Of a DNA stretch of 64,000 nucleotides, positions 42,084-54,503 are shown piece after piece. A program made the translations under genes and the position numbers. The stretch is taken from the NCBI RefSeq assembly GCF_963576545.1, contig NC_083642.1, positions 3,286,188 through 3,350,187 of the forward strand. The letters are read 5' to 3'. Position 1 is the stretch's first letter; each line of letters begins with the position of its first letter. This DNA is from Limanda limanda. Its lineage: Eukaryota > Chordata > Actinopteri > Pleuronectiformes > Pleuronectidae. Under the pieces are notes generated by a model. It was not told the DNA's origin and searched no databases. It was given only the letters and a program-made list of their open reading frames with translations.

Positions 42084-43034
42084 GGGGAGGAGTCTGTACT
42101 ATACGAAAAATCACAGAACTATATCACAGAACTAATGATTTAAAAAAAAAAAATGCTCCTGAAGACTGAACAACATATCAAACAACTTAAAAAAAGCAAT
42201 ATTCACCTTGTTGTTGATGACGGATGTAATATTGCTGAGACGCTGTGTTGTTGTCGACCTCAAATGACTCGAGTAGAAGTGTGTAGCCGTCGTCTGTAGT
42301 TCCCCCGAGCAGACGCCGGATCTGCTTCGGTTCCACTTCGTCCAGATGAAGTGCAATAATCCTCCGAGGGAGAACAACACGGCGCCAGGAAGCTGCTTCC
42401 ACAACATCTTCTGTGACTGGACCAAAACTCGCTTTTATTCCTTTGGCTTGACAGATAAAACATAAACCTACGATACGTCCTGTTGTTAGTTGCGTGTCCC
42501 TGTTGCCGCAGTGTTAAGATCCGTTTATATATATATATATAAACAGATCAGCCGAGATTATTCTGCTTTAGACTAGAAACATGAATGGTTTGGAATATGA
42601 AATATGTCAGTGTTACTCTCACAGGTCAAGGACTTTAATAATCTGTAAATGTATCTATACTACAAACTTAATGTTTCACTCTGTAACGAAGACACAGCCG
42701 CAGATTCAGACTCGATTTTGTAAATGTTTTCTTACAGGTAGTTTTGAAAATATGTCAAGTTTGTTTTTTTCATTGTCTTTTATAATTTCTTATCCTCTGA
42801 CACGTCACAAAAACATAAAGCAGTAAAAAAAAAATGACAAAGTTTGACATGTGGAAGCATGTGGCTATTTGTTGAAGGTTTGATTTGGGATGACGACATG
42901 ATTCATACTCATATTCCGGTTGTGTAGGTGGATCCCATGACTCCCAGTATGAAGCAGGTGCAGGTGTCACTGCCACCTGGTGGTCGAGTGAATCCCTCAT
43001 GAGCTCAAACAAATAGTTACCAGAATAAAATAAA
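42084..43034 (+). other. agap2: agap2 3' UTR and poly(A) signals
   Basis: About 950 bases of AT-rich sequence without coding follow the agap2 stop. Overlapping AATAAA hexamers at 43024-43029 and 43029-43034 are the best 3' end candidates. The transcript end itself was not observed. Confidence 0.55.
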
Positions 43035-43127
43035 GTTTGTACAAAAAGATATCGGAGTTATTATGATCATTGGTCTTTTACTTTGTATAAATGTCTCAGC
43101 TCATCACCTGCTGCAGAATGATGCTGT

Positions 43128-43154
43128 GTGTGTGTGTGTGTGGGTCTGTGTGTC

Positions 43155-43185
<31 letters not shown>

Positions 43186-43459
43186 CTGTGTGTCTGTCTG
43201 TCTGTGGGTCTGTGTGTGTGTCTGTGGGTCTGTCTGTGTCTTTCTGTGTGTGTGTCTGTGTGTCTGTGTCTGTGTGTGTGTGTCTGTGTGTGTGCGTGTG
43301 TGTGTGTGTGTGTGTCTGTCTGTGTGTGTGTCTGTGTGTGTGTGTGTCTGGTCGGGGTCTGTGTGTGTGCCTGGCTGTGTGTGTTACTGTGTGTGTGTGT
43401 GTCTGTGTGTGTATATGTCTGTGTGTGTATATGTCTGTGTGTGTGTCTGTGTGTGTGTC

Positions 43460-43507
<48 letters not shown>

Positions 43508-43872
43508 TGTCTGTCTGTGTGTGTGTGTGTGTGTCTGACTGTGTGTTGGTCTGTGTGTTTGTCTGTCTGTGTGTGTCTGTGTTTGTGTCTCTGTGTCTGT
43601 GTGTGTGTCTGTTTGTGTGTCTGTCTGTATGTGTGCCTGTGTGTGTGTGTGTGGCTGTCTGTGTGTGTCTGTGTGTCTGTGTCTGTGTGTGTGTGTCTGT
43701 GTGTGTGCGTGTGTGTGTGTGTGTGTGTCTGTCTGTGTGTGTGTCTGTGTGTGTGTGTGTCTGGTCGGGGTCTGTGTGTGTGCCTGGCTGTGTGTGTTAC
43801 TGTGTGTGTGTGTGTCTGTGTGTGTATATGTCTGTGTGTGTATATGTCTGTGTGTGTGTCTGTGTGTGTGTC

Positions 43873-43920
<48 letters not shown>

Positions 43921-44128
43921 TGTCTGTCTGTGTGTGTGTGTGTGTGTCTGACTGTGTGTTGGTCTGTGTGTTTGTCTGTCTGTGTGTGTCTGTGTTTGTG
44001 TCTCTGTGTCTGTGTGTGTGTCTGTGTGTTGGTCTGTCTGTGTGTGTCTGTTTGTGTGTCTGTCTGTATGTGTGCCTGTGTGTGTGTGTGTGGCTGTCTG
44101 TGTGTGTCTGTTTGTGTGTCAGTCTGTC

Positions 44129-44188
<60 letters not shown>

Positions 44189-44262
44189 TGTCTGTCTGTC
44201 TGTGTGTGTGTCTGTGTGTCTGTTTGTCTGTGTGTTTCTGTCTGTGTGTGTGTGTCTGTAGC
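43128..44262. repeat. GT/CTGT-rich satellite with 413-bp duplication
   Basis: GTGTGTCTGT-type array of about 1.1 kb. A rare marker string GTCGGGGTCTGTGTGTGTGC occurs at 43351 and 43764, a shift of 413 bases, with matching context on both sides. Cysteine/valine-rich open frames are artefacts. It lies between agap2 and zbtb39. Confidence 0.92.
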
Positions 44263-44559
44263 AGTGGGCGGATCAAGAATCATTTGTTTCAACATTTCCC
44301 TTGTTTTCTAAGTTAATAATGATTGATTTTGTTTATGGGACTGATATTGTATTATAATATAATATAAGTATATTAAAAGAGAGGACTGATTTACTTGTAC
44401 TCAATTTGAAAAGATGATGTGGTACTTTTCTTCTACTCGAGTACATTTAGTTTATTTGTTTCCTTCAGTGAAGTATTTGACTTCCTGTCTGGATCCTTTT
44501 CGCTGCAGTGACTCGTCCGGCCTGAAGGGGGCGACCTAACGTGTTGCTTTGTTGACATA

Positions 44560-44701
44560 CGTCACAAAAACGCGACAGAGGAAGCAGAGGTTTATAACAG
44601 AAGAAAAACAAAAGTGATGATCTGGGGACGAGCCGCGGAGCTGGTGTGAAAAGGACCGGAGAAAAACCAGGATCCTCCCCGGCTGAAGAGCACTGTGAGC
44701 G
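44560..44701 (+). other. zbtb39: Probable non-coding first exon of zbtb39
   Basis: A CG-containing unique stretch ends in a good donor (AGCGG then GTAAGA at 44702). The matching acceptor CCCGCAG is at 46516-46522, 16 bases before the zbtb39 ATG. A CRE half-like TACGTCAC lies just upstream at about 44558. The exon start is unknown and the whole exon is inferred from splice signals. Confidence 0.45.
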
Positions 44702-44739
44702 GGTAAGATGCTGTGAGGAGCCGCGACGGAGGAACACAT

Positions 44740-46371
44740 GAAGAAGAGATGAGGGAGAGGAGGGAGAGATGAGGGAGAGATGAAGAAGAGATGAGGAATA
44801 CATGAAGAAGAGATGATAGGTGAGGAGGGAGAGATGAAGAAGAGAAGGGAGAGGAGGGAGAGGAGGGATAGATGAAGAAGAGGAGGAATACATGAAGAAG
44901 AGAGGAGGGAGAGGAGGGAGAGGTGAAGAAGAGAAGGGAGAGGTGGGAGAGGAGGGATAGATGAAGAAGAGGAGGAATACATGAAGAAGAGAGGAGGGAG
45001 AGGAGGGAGAGGTGAAGAAGAGAAGGGAGAGGTGGGAGAGGAGGGATAGATGAAGAAGAGGAGGAATACATGAAGAAGAGAGGAGGGAGAGGAGGGAGAG
45101 GTGAAGAAGAGATGAGGGAGAGATGAAGAAGAGATGAGGGAGAGGAGGGAGAGATGAAGAAGAAGAGGAGGGAGAGGAGGGATACTTAAAGAAGAGATGA
45201 AGAAGAGGAGGGAGACATGAAGGAGAGAGGAGGGAGAGGAGAGAGAGATGAGGGAGAGGAGGGATAGGTGAAGAAGAGGAGGTATACATGAAGAAGAGAT
45301 GAGGGAGACATGAAGGAGAGTGGAGGGAGAGGAGAGAGAGATGAAGAAGAGATGAGGGAGAGGAGGGATAGGTGAAGAAGAGGAGGTATACATGAAAGAG
45401 AGGAGTGATAAATGAAGGAGAGGAGGGAGAGATGAGGGATACATGAAGAAGAGATGAAGAAGAGGAGAGATAGGTAAAGAAGAGAGGAGGGAGAGATGAG
45501 GGATACATGAAGAAGAGATGAAGAAGAGGATGGAGAGCTGAAGAAGAAGAGGAATACATGAAGAATAGATGAGGGAAAGGAGGGAGAGATGAAGAAGAGA
45601 TGAGGGAGAGGAGGGAGAGATGAAGAAGAGGAGGGATACATGAGGAAGAGATGAGGGAGAGGAGGGAGAGATGAAGAAGAGGAGGGATACATGAGGAAGA
45701 GATGAGGGAAAGGAGGGAGAGATGAAGAAGAGATGAGGGAGAGGAGGAAGAGATGAAGAAGAGATGAGGGAGAGGAGGAAGAGATGAGGGAGAGGAGGGA
45801 TATATGAAAGAGAGGCGTGATAAATGAAGAAGAGGAGAGACAGATGAAGAAGAGGAGGGAGAGATGAAGAAGAGGAGGAATACATGAAAGAGAGGAGTGA
45901 TAAATGAAGGAGAGGAGGGAGAGATGAAGAAGAGGAGAGAGAGAGGAAGGAGAGATGAAGAAGAGGAGAGATAGATGAAGAAGAGGAGGGAGAGATGAAG
46001 AAGAGGAGGGATAGATGAAGAAGAGGAGGGAGAGATGAAGAAGAGGAGGGAGAGATGAAGAAGAGGAGGGAGAGATGAAGAAGAGGAGGGAGAGATGAAG
46101 AAGAGGAGGGATAGATGAAGAAGAGGAGGGATAGATGAAGAAGAGGAGGGAGAGATGAAGAAGAGGAGGGATAGATGAAGAAGAGGAGGGAGAGATGAAG
46201 AAGAGGAGAGAGAGATGAAGAAGAGGAGGGAGAGATGAAGAAGAGGAGGGAGAGATGAAGAAGAGGAGGGAGAGATGAAGAAGAGGAGGGAGAGATGAAG
46301 AAGAGGAGGGAGAGATGAAGAAGAGGAGGGAGAGATGAAGAAGAGGAGGGAGAGATGAAGAAGAGGAGGGG
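44740..46371. repeat. Purine-rich 20-bp minisatellite, array 1
   Basis: The unit is about GAGAGATGAAGAAGAGGAGG. It is degenerate on the left (length variants, ATACATGAAGAAGAG) and almost perfect from about 45960 to 46371. The plus strand is nearly all purine for 1.6 kb. Serine/leucine/proline-rich open frames on the minus strand are repeat artefacts. It fills the inferred first intron of zbtb39. Confidence 0.95.
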
Positions 46372-46538
46372 TATATTCAGGTTTTATTCACCTCAGTGAT
46401 TTTCTGTCTGTGAACTTCTGAGCAGAAAAAGATAAAGTAGATACATATTAAATAAATGAAGCTAATCTTGACACTGATCTTTGTGATGATGATGATGATG
46501 AAGATGTGTGGTGGTCCCGCAGCCCCCCGGCAGCAGGG

Positions 46539-48677
46539 ATGAGGATCCGGCTGCAGGGGCGTGGCCACGCCGCCGGCCTCCTCGCCGAGCTCAACCGCTG
46601 CCGCCTGTCCCGGCGCTACTGTGACGTGTTCCTCCAGGTCGGGAATCGAACCTTCGCCGCTCACCGGGCCGTGCTGGCGTGCTCCGGGTCCTACTTCTGC
46701 TCGCTGTTCGCCCGGGCGCCCGCCGCCGCCGCCCCCCCCGCCACCTTCACGCTGGAGCTCATCTCCCCGGCCAACTTCGAGAAGGTTCTGACCTTCGTCT
46801 ACACGGCGGAGATCCTCACCGACCTCATCGACGTGGGGGTCCTGTACGAGCTGGCCGAGCGGCTGGGGGTCCGCGAGCTGGTGCGGGCGTGTCACGCCGT
46901 CTTCCCCGACCTGCAGGCGTCGGCCTCGTCCAGCTGTGAACCCAGAAGTCCCGGAGACCCTCGGGACCCCGGCGTCCCCGCGGCAGCTGCCACGGCGTCC
47001 GTGTGCTCGTCCGCCGCCTCCTGCTCCTCTCTCTCCTCCTCAGCCGCCCCGACACCTGCCGCTGCTCCCTCTCCTCTCCTGCACGCCCGGGCGAGCAGGG
47101 CCGGCGCCGGAGTCCACGCCGCGGCGCCGACTCTGGACCTGAAGGCCGAGGACGCTCAGTCTCACGTCGGCTACGGGCAGGTGGCGTCTGATCATCACCT
47201 GCCGGGAGGAGATCTTCTGACCAGCAGCAGCTCCACCCAGAGCCTGATGCCTCCAGGGCTGCAGCTGAAGACTGAGGAAGAGGAGGAGGAGGAGGAAGAG
47301 GAGGAGGAAGAGGAGGCAGGAGGCGGACCGATGCTCTCTCACAGCTCAGGCGTCCTCGCTCCTCCCGTCTCCTGCTCCTTCCTCGACTCCTCGGCTCCTC
47401 CTCCTCTGGGCGGCGTGCAGGTCCGGCGGGCGGAGGGCGGCGTGCTGGAGCTGCAGAGGGACGGAGGGATGATGTTCAGAGAGGGGGAGGAGGCGGAGAG
47501 CGAGGAGCGAGGGAACGGAGCGGTGGAGGGGACGGAGGAGGAGGAGCAGTGGAGACAGCTGGCGGGGGGGGAGATCATCGAGCTGAGCGACGACGAGACC
47601 TACATGGAGGAGGAGGAGGAGGAGGAAGAGGAGGAGGAGGAGCTGGTGTGCGTGGAGAACGGAGGCGGAGGCAGCTCCAGCAGTCAGGTACCTTCTGATC
47701 CCAAGATCTGCTCGTCTCCAGGTGTTTGGTGGAGGTGTGAAGTTCTGAAGGAACCTTCAAGTTCAGATATTTATAAAACCCTCTGTTAAAATATTTGGTT
47801 GTGTAGATTAATGGAACATACACATTTAGAAGAGGAGGATAGATGAAGAGATGAAGGAGGAGAGGGAAACATGAAGAAGAGGAGGGATAGCTGAAGAAGA
47901 AGAGGGAGAGATGAAGAAGAGATGAAATAGATGAAGAAGAGGATAGAGAGATGAAGAATAGGAGAGGTACATGAAGAAAAGAAGGGAGAGATGAAGAAGA
48001 GGAGGGAGAGATGAAGAAGAGGAGAGATACATGAAGAAGAGGAGGGATAGATGAAGAGGAGGAGGGGTAGATGAAGAAGAAGAGAGATACATGAAGAAGA
48101 GGAGGGAGAGATGAAGAAGAGGAGAGATACATGAAGAAGAGGAGGGATAGATGAAGAAGAGGAGGGGTAGATGAAGAAGAAGAGAGATACATGAAGAAGA
48201 GGAGGGAGAGATGAAGAAGAGGAGAGATACATGAAGAAAAAGAGGGATAGATGAAGAAGAGGAGAGATAGATGAAGAAGATGAGGATAGATAGGACGAGG
48301 AGGGAGAGGAGGGATAGCTGAAGAAGAGGAGGGAGAGATGAAGAAGAGATGAAATAGATGAAGAAGAGGAGGGATAGATGAAGAAGAGGAGGGGTAGATG
48401 AAGAAGAAGAGAGATACATGAAGAAGAGAAGGGATTGATGAAGAAGAGGAGAGATACATGAAGAAGAGGAGAGATACATGAAAAAGAGGAGGGATAGATG
48501 AAGAAGAGGAGGGGTAGATGAAAAAGAGGAGGGATAGATGAAGAAGAAGAGAGATACATGAAAAAGAGGAGGGATAGATGAAGAAGAGGAGGGATAGATG
48601 AAGAAGAACGGTCCAAGTAGTTTCTCTTCTTGTGACACGACGGCAGTGGCTGCAGTGTAACGTTATGAGGCAACTGC

Positions 48678-48719
<42 letters not shown>

Positions 48720-49199
48720 GGGTCTTTGCTCTGAACACATCACACACGTCTCTTGGTCTCAAGCCGGTGGGGACGGCCATCGCAGTGTTGTGCAATAATG
48801 GTTAGGAGTGATACCATGAGCTGGTGTGCCTTTAGGCGTTCAATAAATGTGGTTATCAAAATAAAATATAAAACATTAATATTTAAAATATTGATATTAA
48901 ATCATAACTTTAGTTTGTTTAAGTTCTCTCGGGGCACCACCCTTCACAGAAGGGAAAAGATAGACAATTTATTGATCAAGATCAGTCTCATTTAGATCTA
49001 GTTCAATTAGAAATCTTAATATTTACTATTAAAGATTACATAATGAACAGTTAAGGTTTATAGAATTCTTGACAGTGTTGGCAAACTTCACTTATGCAAC
49101 ATTAATGACAGGACAAGTTTAAAAGAAAAACATTTATTATAAACATAATAAAGTATCAAAAAAACATCAATTACTAAACAAAATACTAACTAACAAAGA

Positions 49200-49235
<36 letters not shown>

Positions 49236-52200
49236 TGTGTGTGTCTGTGTGTGTGAGAGGGGATCTCTGGTGGCTAACAAAGAGAGTCACACCTTCCTGT
49301 GATCTTTCAAGATGGTCTCTAAGATCGCACCCCCCCCCCCTTCTGGTCGGGGGGCGTAGTTAAGTAGGTGAAGATATGCAGTGTCTGTGAGAATGCTAAT
49401 TAGAAAATGGCAGGGTCTGTGTGAACTCACATCAACTTTCATTTAGCTTGTAACTACAATAACACCAGATATATCAAACTTATAAACACCACACGGAATC
49501 AAATAAACAGTCTTGCTTCTAGTCTAGTCTCATGAATTAAAGGGACTCTTACCTTTGTTGCATTTGAGAATTACAACACATTCGAATCATCCCGCCTTCC
49601 TCCAATGCCCCACCCCCTCGTTCCCATCCGCGGTGTTTTTTCTTTTGTTTTTCCCCCTTTGGTCTGCCATCGTCAGTCGCTACGGTCGCTACGGTCGCTA
49701 CTCGCTACTGTCTGCCGTGGAATCAAAACAAACCCTGTAGTTGAGGACGCGCCTTGATGACGCGGGCCCGAATGCGCCACAAGAAGCAGACGGGCTTCCT
49801 GTCTGTTTCCATGCAGCAAACAGACAGGTCTGTCGGCCAATAAGGTCCTTCGGTCCGAAGAATTTTATTGGTTGAAGTTTTCACTAAATATTACGAGAGT
49901 GAAATAATTGTTTGCTTTAACTCCTGGTGGGTCTGTCTTGCATTTTAGAGAGTCATTACCTTATTAATACCAATTTAACCTTATCCACAAAAAGTGTAAA
50001 AATGCAACAAAGGTAAGAGTCCCTTTAAGCCCAGTATGTTACCAGTCCTTGAACAGGGAGAAAGTTGCTGTGCAGTTCGTCCTGCCGGCTGTGTGAAGTC
50101 TTCTGGTTCGTCTGGTCTCTGCTTCCGCGGTTCTGTTGAGCTGTGATGCTCTAGCTTGTTGAATTCCTTACCTGCAGGATATCGAATCGCTGCAAGGAGA
50201 TTGGTAGAACACGAAGGGCGAGGAGGTTTCCTGGAGAAGGTGGGCTGGAAGCTCGACCTTTGCCCTCCGGTTGTTGGATAGAGAAGATTTGAGCTGGAGG
50301 AATCCGGTTCCTCCACTCGCCGATGCAGGAGGAAAGGCCGGCAGCCTGCTGTCCTCAGCGGTGATCGGTGGAGAAAGAGAGTGAAGCAGCCTGGACCCCC
50401 CCTCCTTTGGAGTTGCAGGAGAGGTGGTTGGCCGCCTGCTGTCTTGGGGGGGGGGGGGGGGGGGGGATGAGGAAAGAGACTGAGTTGAGGGAACCTTGGT
50501 CTTTTATAGAGCTGATTGCCCCCAGGTCGTGGGACCAGAGTGACCAATTGGAGATGATCCTTGGAGCACTTCGCACCTATGTGTGAAGATGCTGAAACAA
50601 AGGGGACATGTAGCCTTCTGGGAGTTTGAGTTATTTTGCCTTCTCAGGTCACAGAGAACACGTTGCACTCTGGGAGATTGAGTTTGCTCCAGCACACGCG
50701 GCTTTCTCGAGACAAAGAACATGTATTTTCAGGTTTTGACTTCCCATACAGGCCGGAAGAGAGGAAGAGAGGCCTGCAGTCAAACACCAGAATCCGATTG
50801 ATTTGCCACGTACAGTATGTGTTCACAGACCAGGAATTTGACTCCGGTGTAAATTCACTCAGACACAAAACAGACACACAATTAACTACAGACAGAAAGA
50901 AACCAGCAAAACAAACACAACTGCTCTGTGCAAATAGAGTTAAACTGCACAAGACAGGAAGTGCAACGGGAAACAAGATGGTGGATAACAAAACACTCTG
51001 AGGATTTGATGGAATTGTCCACATCAGACAAAGATTGTGTCCCACAGAGCCGGGAGCTTGTGTTGTGTTGTGTTGTGTTGTGTTGCAGGAGGACACAGCT
51101 CCAGGGACATTAGGGACGTTTGTGTTTATTCTGTAGAACTAACGATGTCCTCTCCTGCAGGTGGGCGGAGACCCTCTGTCCTGTAAAGCCTGCGCCGTGC
51201 CCCTCCCTCCGGACCCCGTGGCCATCAGACGCCATGCCGACGCCCACCTGACGGAGCTGGGGCTGTGCCGGCTGTGCGGCGCCTCGTTCCCGGACCGAGC
51301 CGCGGGCGCCGCCCACTCTCTCTCCCACGTGGGCGTGCAACTGTTCACCTGCGACATGTGCCACCTGACGTTCTGCAGCCAGAGCAAACTGCTGCGGCAC
51401 CACCACCAGGAGTCGTCTGGCTACACCATCCCACAGGAGGCGCTCACCGGCGGCGGCGGCGGCCTGAGTGGCGAGCTGCAGTGTGGCGTGTGCACCACGA
51501 CCCTCAGCAAGGACTTCCAGGTCAGTTACCGTGGAAACTGAGGTCAAGCAGATTCATTCAGTTCACTTCTTTACATTAAAGTGTGTTTTTTATAACCAGT
51601 TTATTCCTGTGAGCCAGATGAACATGTTCTCACAGTGTCTTCATGTCTCTGCCCCCCCCCCCTTGTCAGACGGTGAAGGACCACCTGCTGAGCCACGTGT
51701 GTCCTCAGAGCCTGAGCTGTGGCGTGTGTCCCCTCCCCCCCCAGCCCTCCCTCTGCTCCCTGCTGTGGCACGCCCTCTCCCACCTGGCGCTGCCGGTCTT
51801 CACCTGCCCGCACTGCGGCCGCTGCTTCGTGGAGCGCCCCCTCCTGGACAGGCACATGGCTGCACACGCCGAGGAGGCCGCGGCGAAGGAGAGGGAGCGC
51901 CTGGCGCTGAGGACGTACAGAGCTCGGGCGGGTGAGGTCGGGGGGGGGGGGGGCGTGGCCGGCGTGGAGGAGCTGAGCTGCTTCCTGTGTCCGCAGACGT
52001 TCCGCTCGGCCTCTGCTTTCCAGTATCACCTCAGCGTGCACACCAACGAGCCCCCGGGGGGCGGTGGGGGGGCGGGGGGGCCGGGGGGCCACAGCTGGCT
52101 GGGCAAACGTAAGGCGGAGTCGTCTCTGGACTGTCCTCCGTCCTCCTGCTCCTCCCCCCCCCCCCGGGACGCCGGCGGCCTGGTGAAGATGAGCAGCCTG

Positions 52201-52653
52201 GGCTTCAGCCTGCAGGACCGGTATCTCCAGGGGTCGGCCCTCGGCTTGACCTCCGGGCTCCTGTCCAACGGGATCCCAGGGCCGGACGGGGGGGCCGGAG
52301 GAGCGGCGGCGGCCCGGGGGAAGTGGTACCGCTGCCGCTACTGCGGGAAGCGGTTCGCCCACTCGGGGGAGTTCACCTACCACCTGCGCATCCACACGGG
52401 GGAGAAGCCCTACCAGTGCAAAGTGTGTCTGCGCTTCTTCCGAGGACGCTCCACCATGATCTGCCACCTGAAGACGCACGCCGGCGCCCTCATGTACCGC
52501 TGCACCGTCTGCGGCCTGTACTTCTCCACGCTGAAGCTGGTGTCCTCTCACATGGAGCTGCACAAGGACCACCTGCCCCCGGACTTCCACATCGAGCAGA
52601 CCTTCATGTACAACGACCACTCCAAAGAGCCGCTGCCGACTCTGGACTCCTGA
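46539..52653 (+). CDS. zbtb39: ZBTB39, BTB and C2H2 zinc-finger protein
   Basis: Coding exons 46539-47687, 51161-51520 and 51670-52653 are all phase 0 with GT-AG borders, giving 830 aa (human about 712). The start MRIRLQGRG matches the human start region. The BTB domain covers about residues 10-125 (CDVFLQVGNRTFAAHRAVLAC, then NFEKVLTFVYTAEILTDLIDVG). A long Ala/Ser/Glu-rich linker includes EIIELSDDE near residue 345. Ten C2H2-like fingers follow, seven spaced irregularly and the last three close together with a TGEKPYQC linker. The C-terminus LPPDFHIEQTFMYNDHSKE is specific to this orthologue group. Proteins of this class bind DNA and often repress transcription; the targets of ZBTB39 are little known. 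The extra length comes from Gly/Glu/Ala expansions. Confidence 0.94.
47826..48609. repeat. Purine-rich 20-bp minisatellite, array 2
   Basis: The unit is about GATAGATGAAGAAGAGGAGG, the same family as the array at 44740-46371 but with the GATA and ATACATGAAG variants more frequent. It lies in zbtb39 intron 47688-51160, so the same repeat flanks coding exon 1 on both sides. Confidence 0.93.
48679..48719. repeat. (GTT)n microsatellite
   Basis: About 13 GTT units between the minisatellite and the LTR-like element. Confidence 0.95.
48786..50787. mobile_element. LTR-like element in zbtb39 intron
   Basis: It begins TGTTGTGCAATAATGG and is about 90 percent alike, by eye, to the element at 59780-61152 for most of its length. 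It is longer because of a nested 484-bp insertion. The similarity fades after AGGCCTG near 50787, so the right end is uncertain; it may be truncated or deleted. No retroelement coding sequence is visible. Confidence 0.6.
49541..50024. mobile_element. piggyBac-like MITE nested in LTR element
   Basis: 484 bases with perfect 25-bp inverted ends starting AGGGACTCTTACCTTTGTTG and flanked by TTAA on both sides (49537-49540 and 50025-50028). The related element at 59780-61152 has the empty site with one TTAA (near 60532), confirming a TTAA target duplication. TTAA is the piggyBac target; there is no transposase, so it is non-autonomous. Confidence 0.88.
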
Positions 52654-53519
52654 TCGTCTCCGGGTCGCCGTCCGTCCTCCTCCCTTCTGGCCTCTGACTC
52701 TGACCTCTGACCTCTGACCCGGGCTCTGACTCTGACTCTGACCCGGGCTCTGACTCTGACCTCTGACTCTGACCTCTGACCCAGGCTCTGGTTGCCGTGG
52801 ACCATCTACTGCAGATTGTCATCAACGTTTAGATCAAATGTCAGTGGCTTGTTTTAAAAACATCGGTCTCAGTTGTTCAGAGCTCAATGTGGCATCTTAA
52901 AATGTCCAAAGTCTAAAACCCACAAATACTCGGTTTGAAAATATTTGGAATTTCTGCTTCATAAATCAGTTAAATGAAAACAATGATTTAGTTTTCTTGT
53001 GATCGATGAATTGATCCGTTGTCTCTGTGTTGGACAGAATGTAGAGGACATGTCCCTGTGTCCTGTTCACTGGACAAGCTGTTGTGTCTCAAACAGCCAC
53101 TAGGGGGCAGCGTGTCTGTCTGTGAGTCTCTGTTGACTGTGCTGCAGTCGTCTGCTGATATTACATCCAAACACAGTTTTTAATGTCAGTGATTGATAGT
53201 AAATTATTAATGTAGCGACTCGTTGTAGCACAGAAAATTATTTTCTTACATTTACACTTTCACACACAGATTTTTTTAATCTTTAAAAGTTTCATGTTTT
53301 CACTTTAAGGAGCAAAATCTACAAACTGGAGAAATGAATTTGTAAACATGTTTGTTTTGATGCTGATTATAATCAGATGTTTATCTGTCGGGGGGGGAAA
53401 CGCCTTTAGTCCCGTGCTGTGTTATTTAAGTTCCCATCACACCAGATTTGTGTCTTACCTCATATTTATGATGACAGTGCAACTATTTTTTTTAAATATT
53501 GTTTTTTAAAAAGAATAAA
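52654..53519 (+). other. zbtb39: zbtb39 3' UTR with poly(A) signal
   Basis: Starts with a TCTGACCTCTGAC-type short repeat (about 52690-52785) and ends near AATAAA at 53514-53519. There is no coding. The end is inferred from the hexamer only. Confidence 0.5.
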
Positions 53520-54175
53520 CGCCTGTAGGACTGTTTAAGTGATTTGTTCTGACCCCTCCGACGCCCTGCACCACAGAAAAACAGCCATCATCAGAATTTC
53601 AGTGATTAACTTGCAGAAATCTGCGTAGAATCGTGAGCCTCCTGTTTCCAGGGGCCCGCGACCTTTGCCCTTCTCCGAGCCCGTGGTCTTCCTGCCATTG
53701 TGCCGTCTGTGGACCGGCAGCCTCTCTTCCTCTGCCGGGCTTCTTATCGGTCAAAACGTTGAATGTGACACTTTCCAGATGGAAACAGAAACGGGAGTAA
53801 ATGTAACAACGATCAACAGAGAAAAGCAAACTCAGTGAAATTCACAGGTCAAGTTTCCAGATCTCACTGCTCTGACGACGGGTCGAGGAAGTAAAACATC
53901 CGGGTTCCTGCAAAAGTCTCAAATTCAACTATCGGGATTTTAAATGTGCTGGAATATTACAAACTACCAGTCAAACATTATAATCCTGCACATGCTGGTT
54001 ATTTCACATTCAACCTTTATCCCGTCTTTATGTTGCACATTTAGAAAAACAGGCGTGTGTATATATTTTAATATTTAAAATGTCTGTATTTAGTATTTAT
54101 ATTTTATTCTTATTTTGATTCTTAAGACATTTTCCCCTTTTGCTGCTGTGTTGATTGTAAATTTCCTCTGCAGAG
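53520..54175. other. Intergenic, nothing recognised
   Basis: No exon, RNA gene or clear element is visible between the zbtb39 poly(A) signal and the start of the gpr182 duplication homology. Confidence 0.5.
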
Positions 54176-54497
54176 TTAATCTCATTTTATATTTACATTT
54201 TGGTAGGTTTTCATTGAGTTAATATTTATTTAAGACAACAATTTACTTTGTCTCCCTGTGTTGCAGTTCTTTCTCAGTATTAACACGCTGTAATAAAACT
54301 ACAACCCATAACTTGTGTATATAACTGTGTAGTTGCAGTGAAGTGTAAGTACTTCTGTGACTCTGATATTCCCTCGTACCTGTCGTACTTCACAAAGATC
54401 TTCAAACATCTTGAATTGAACCTGAAGCTGCAGAAACCCTGAAGCTGCTGCTCAGCTTCTCCAGCTCAGACGGAAACAAACAGTGTTGAAGGGATTT

Positions 54498-54503
54498 TTT
54501 ATT
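54498..54503 (-). terminator. gpr182 copy A poly(A) signal
   Basis: AATAAA on the minus strand, about 190 bases after the stop codon. It is conserved in copy B at 62061-62066. Confidence 0.6.

Noticed and set aside
43063..44316. Cysteine/valine-rich frame of 417 aa
   Set aside because: Translation of a GT-rich satellite; no signal or conserved domain pattern.
44465..45885. Minus-strand Ser/Pro/Leu-rich frames up to 449 aa
   Set aside because: Antisense of the purine-rich 20-bp minisatellite. The frames near 47575-48795 have the same origin.
51601..52620. Minus-strand frame of 339 aa opposite zbtb39
   Set aside because: Shadow of the GC-rich zinc-finger exon.
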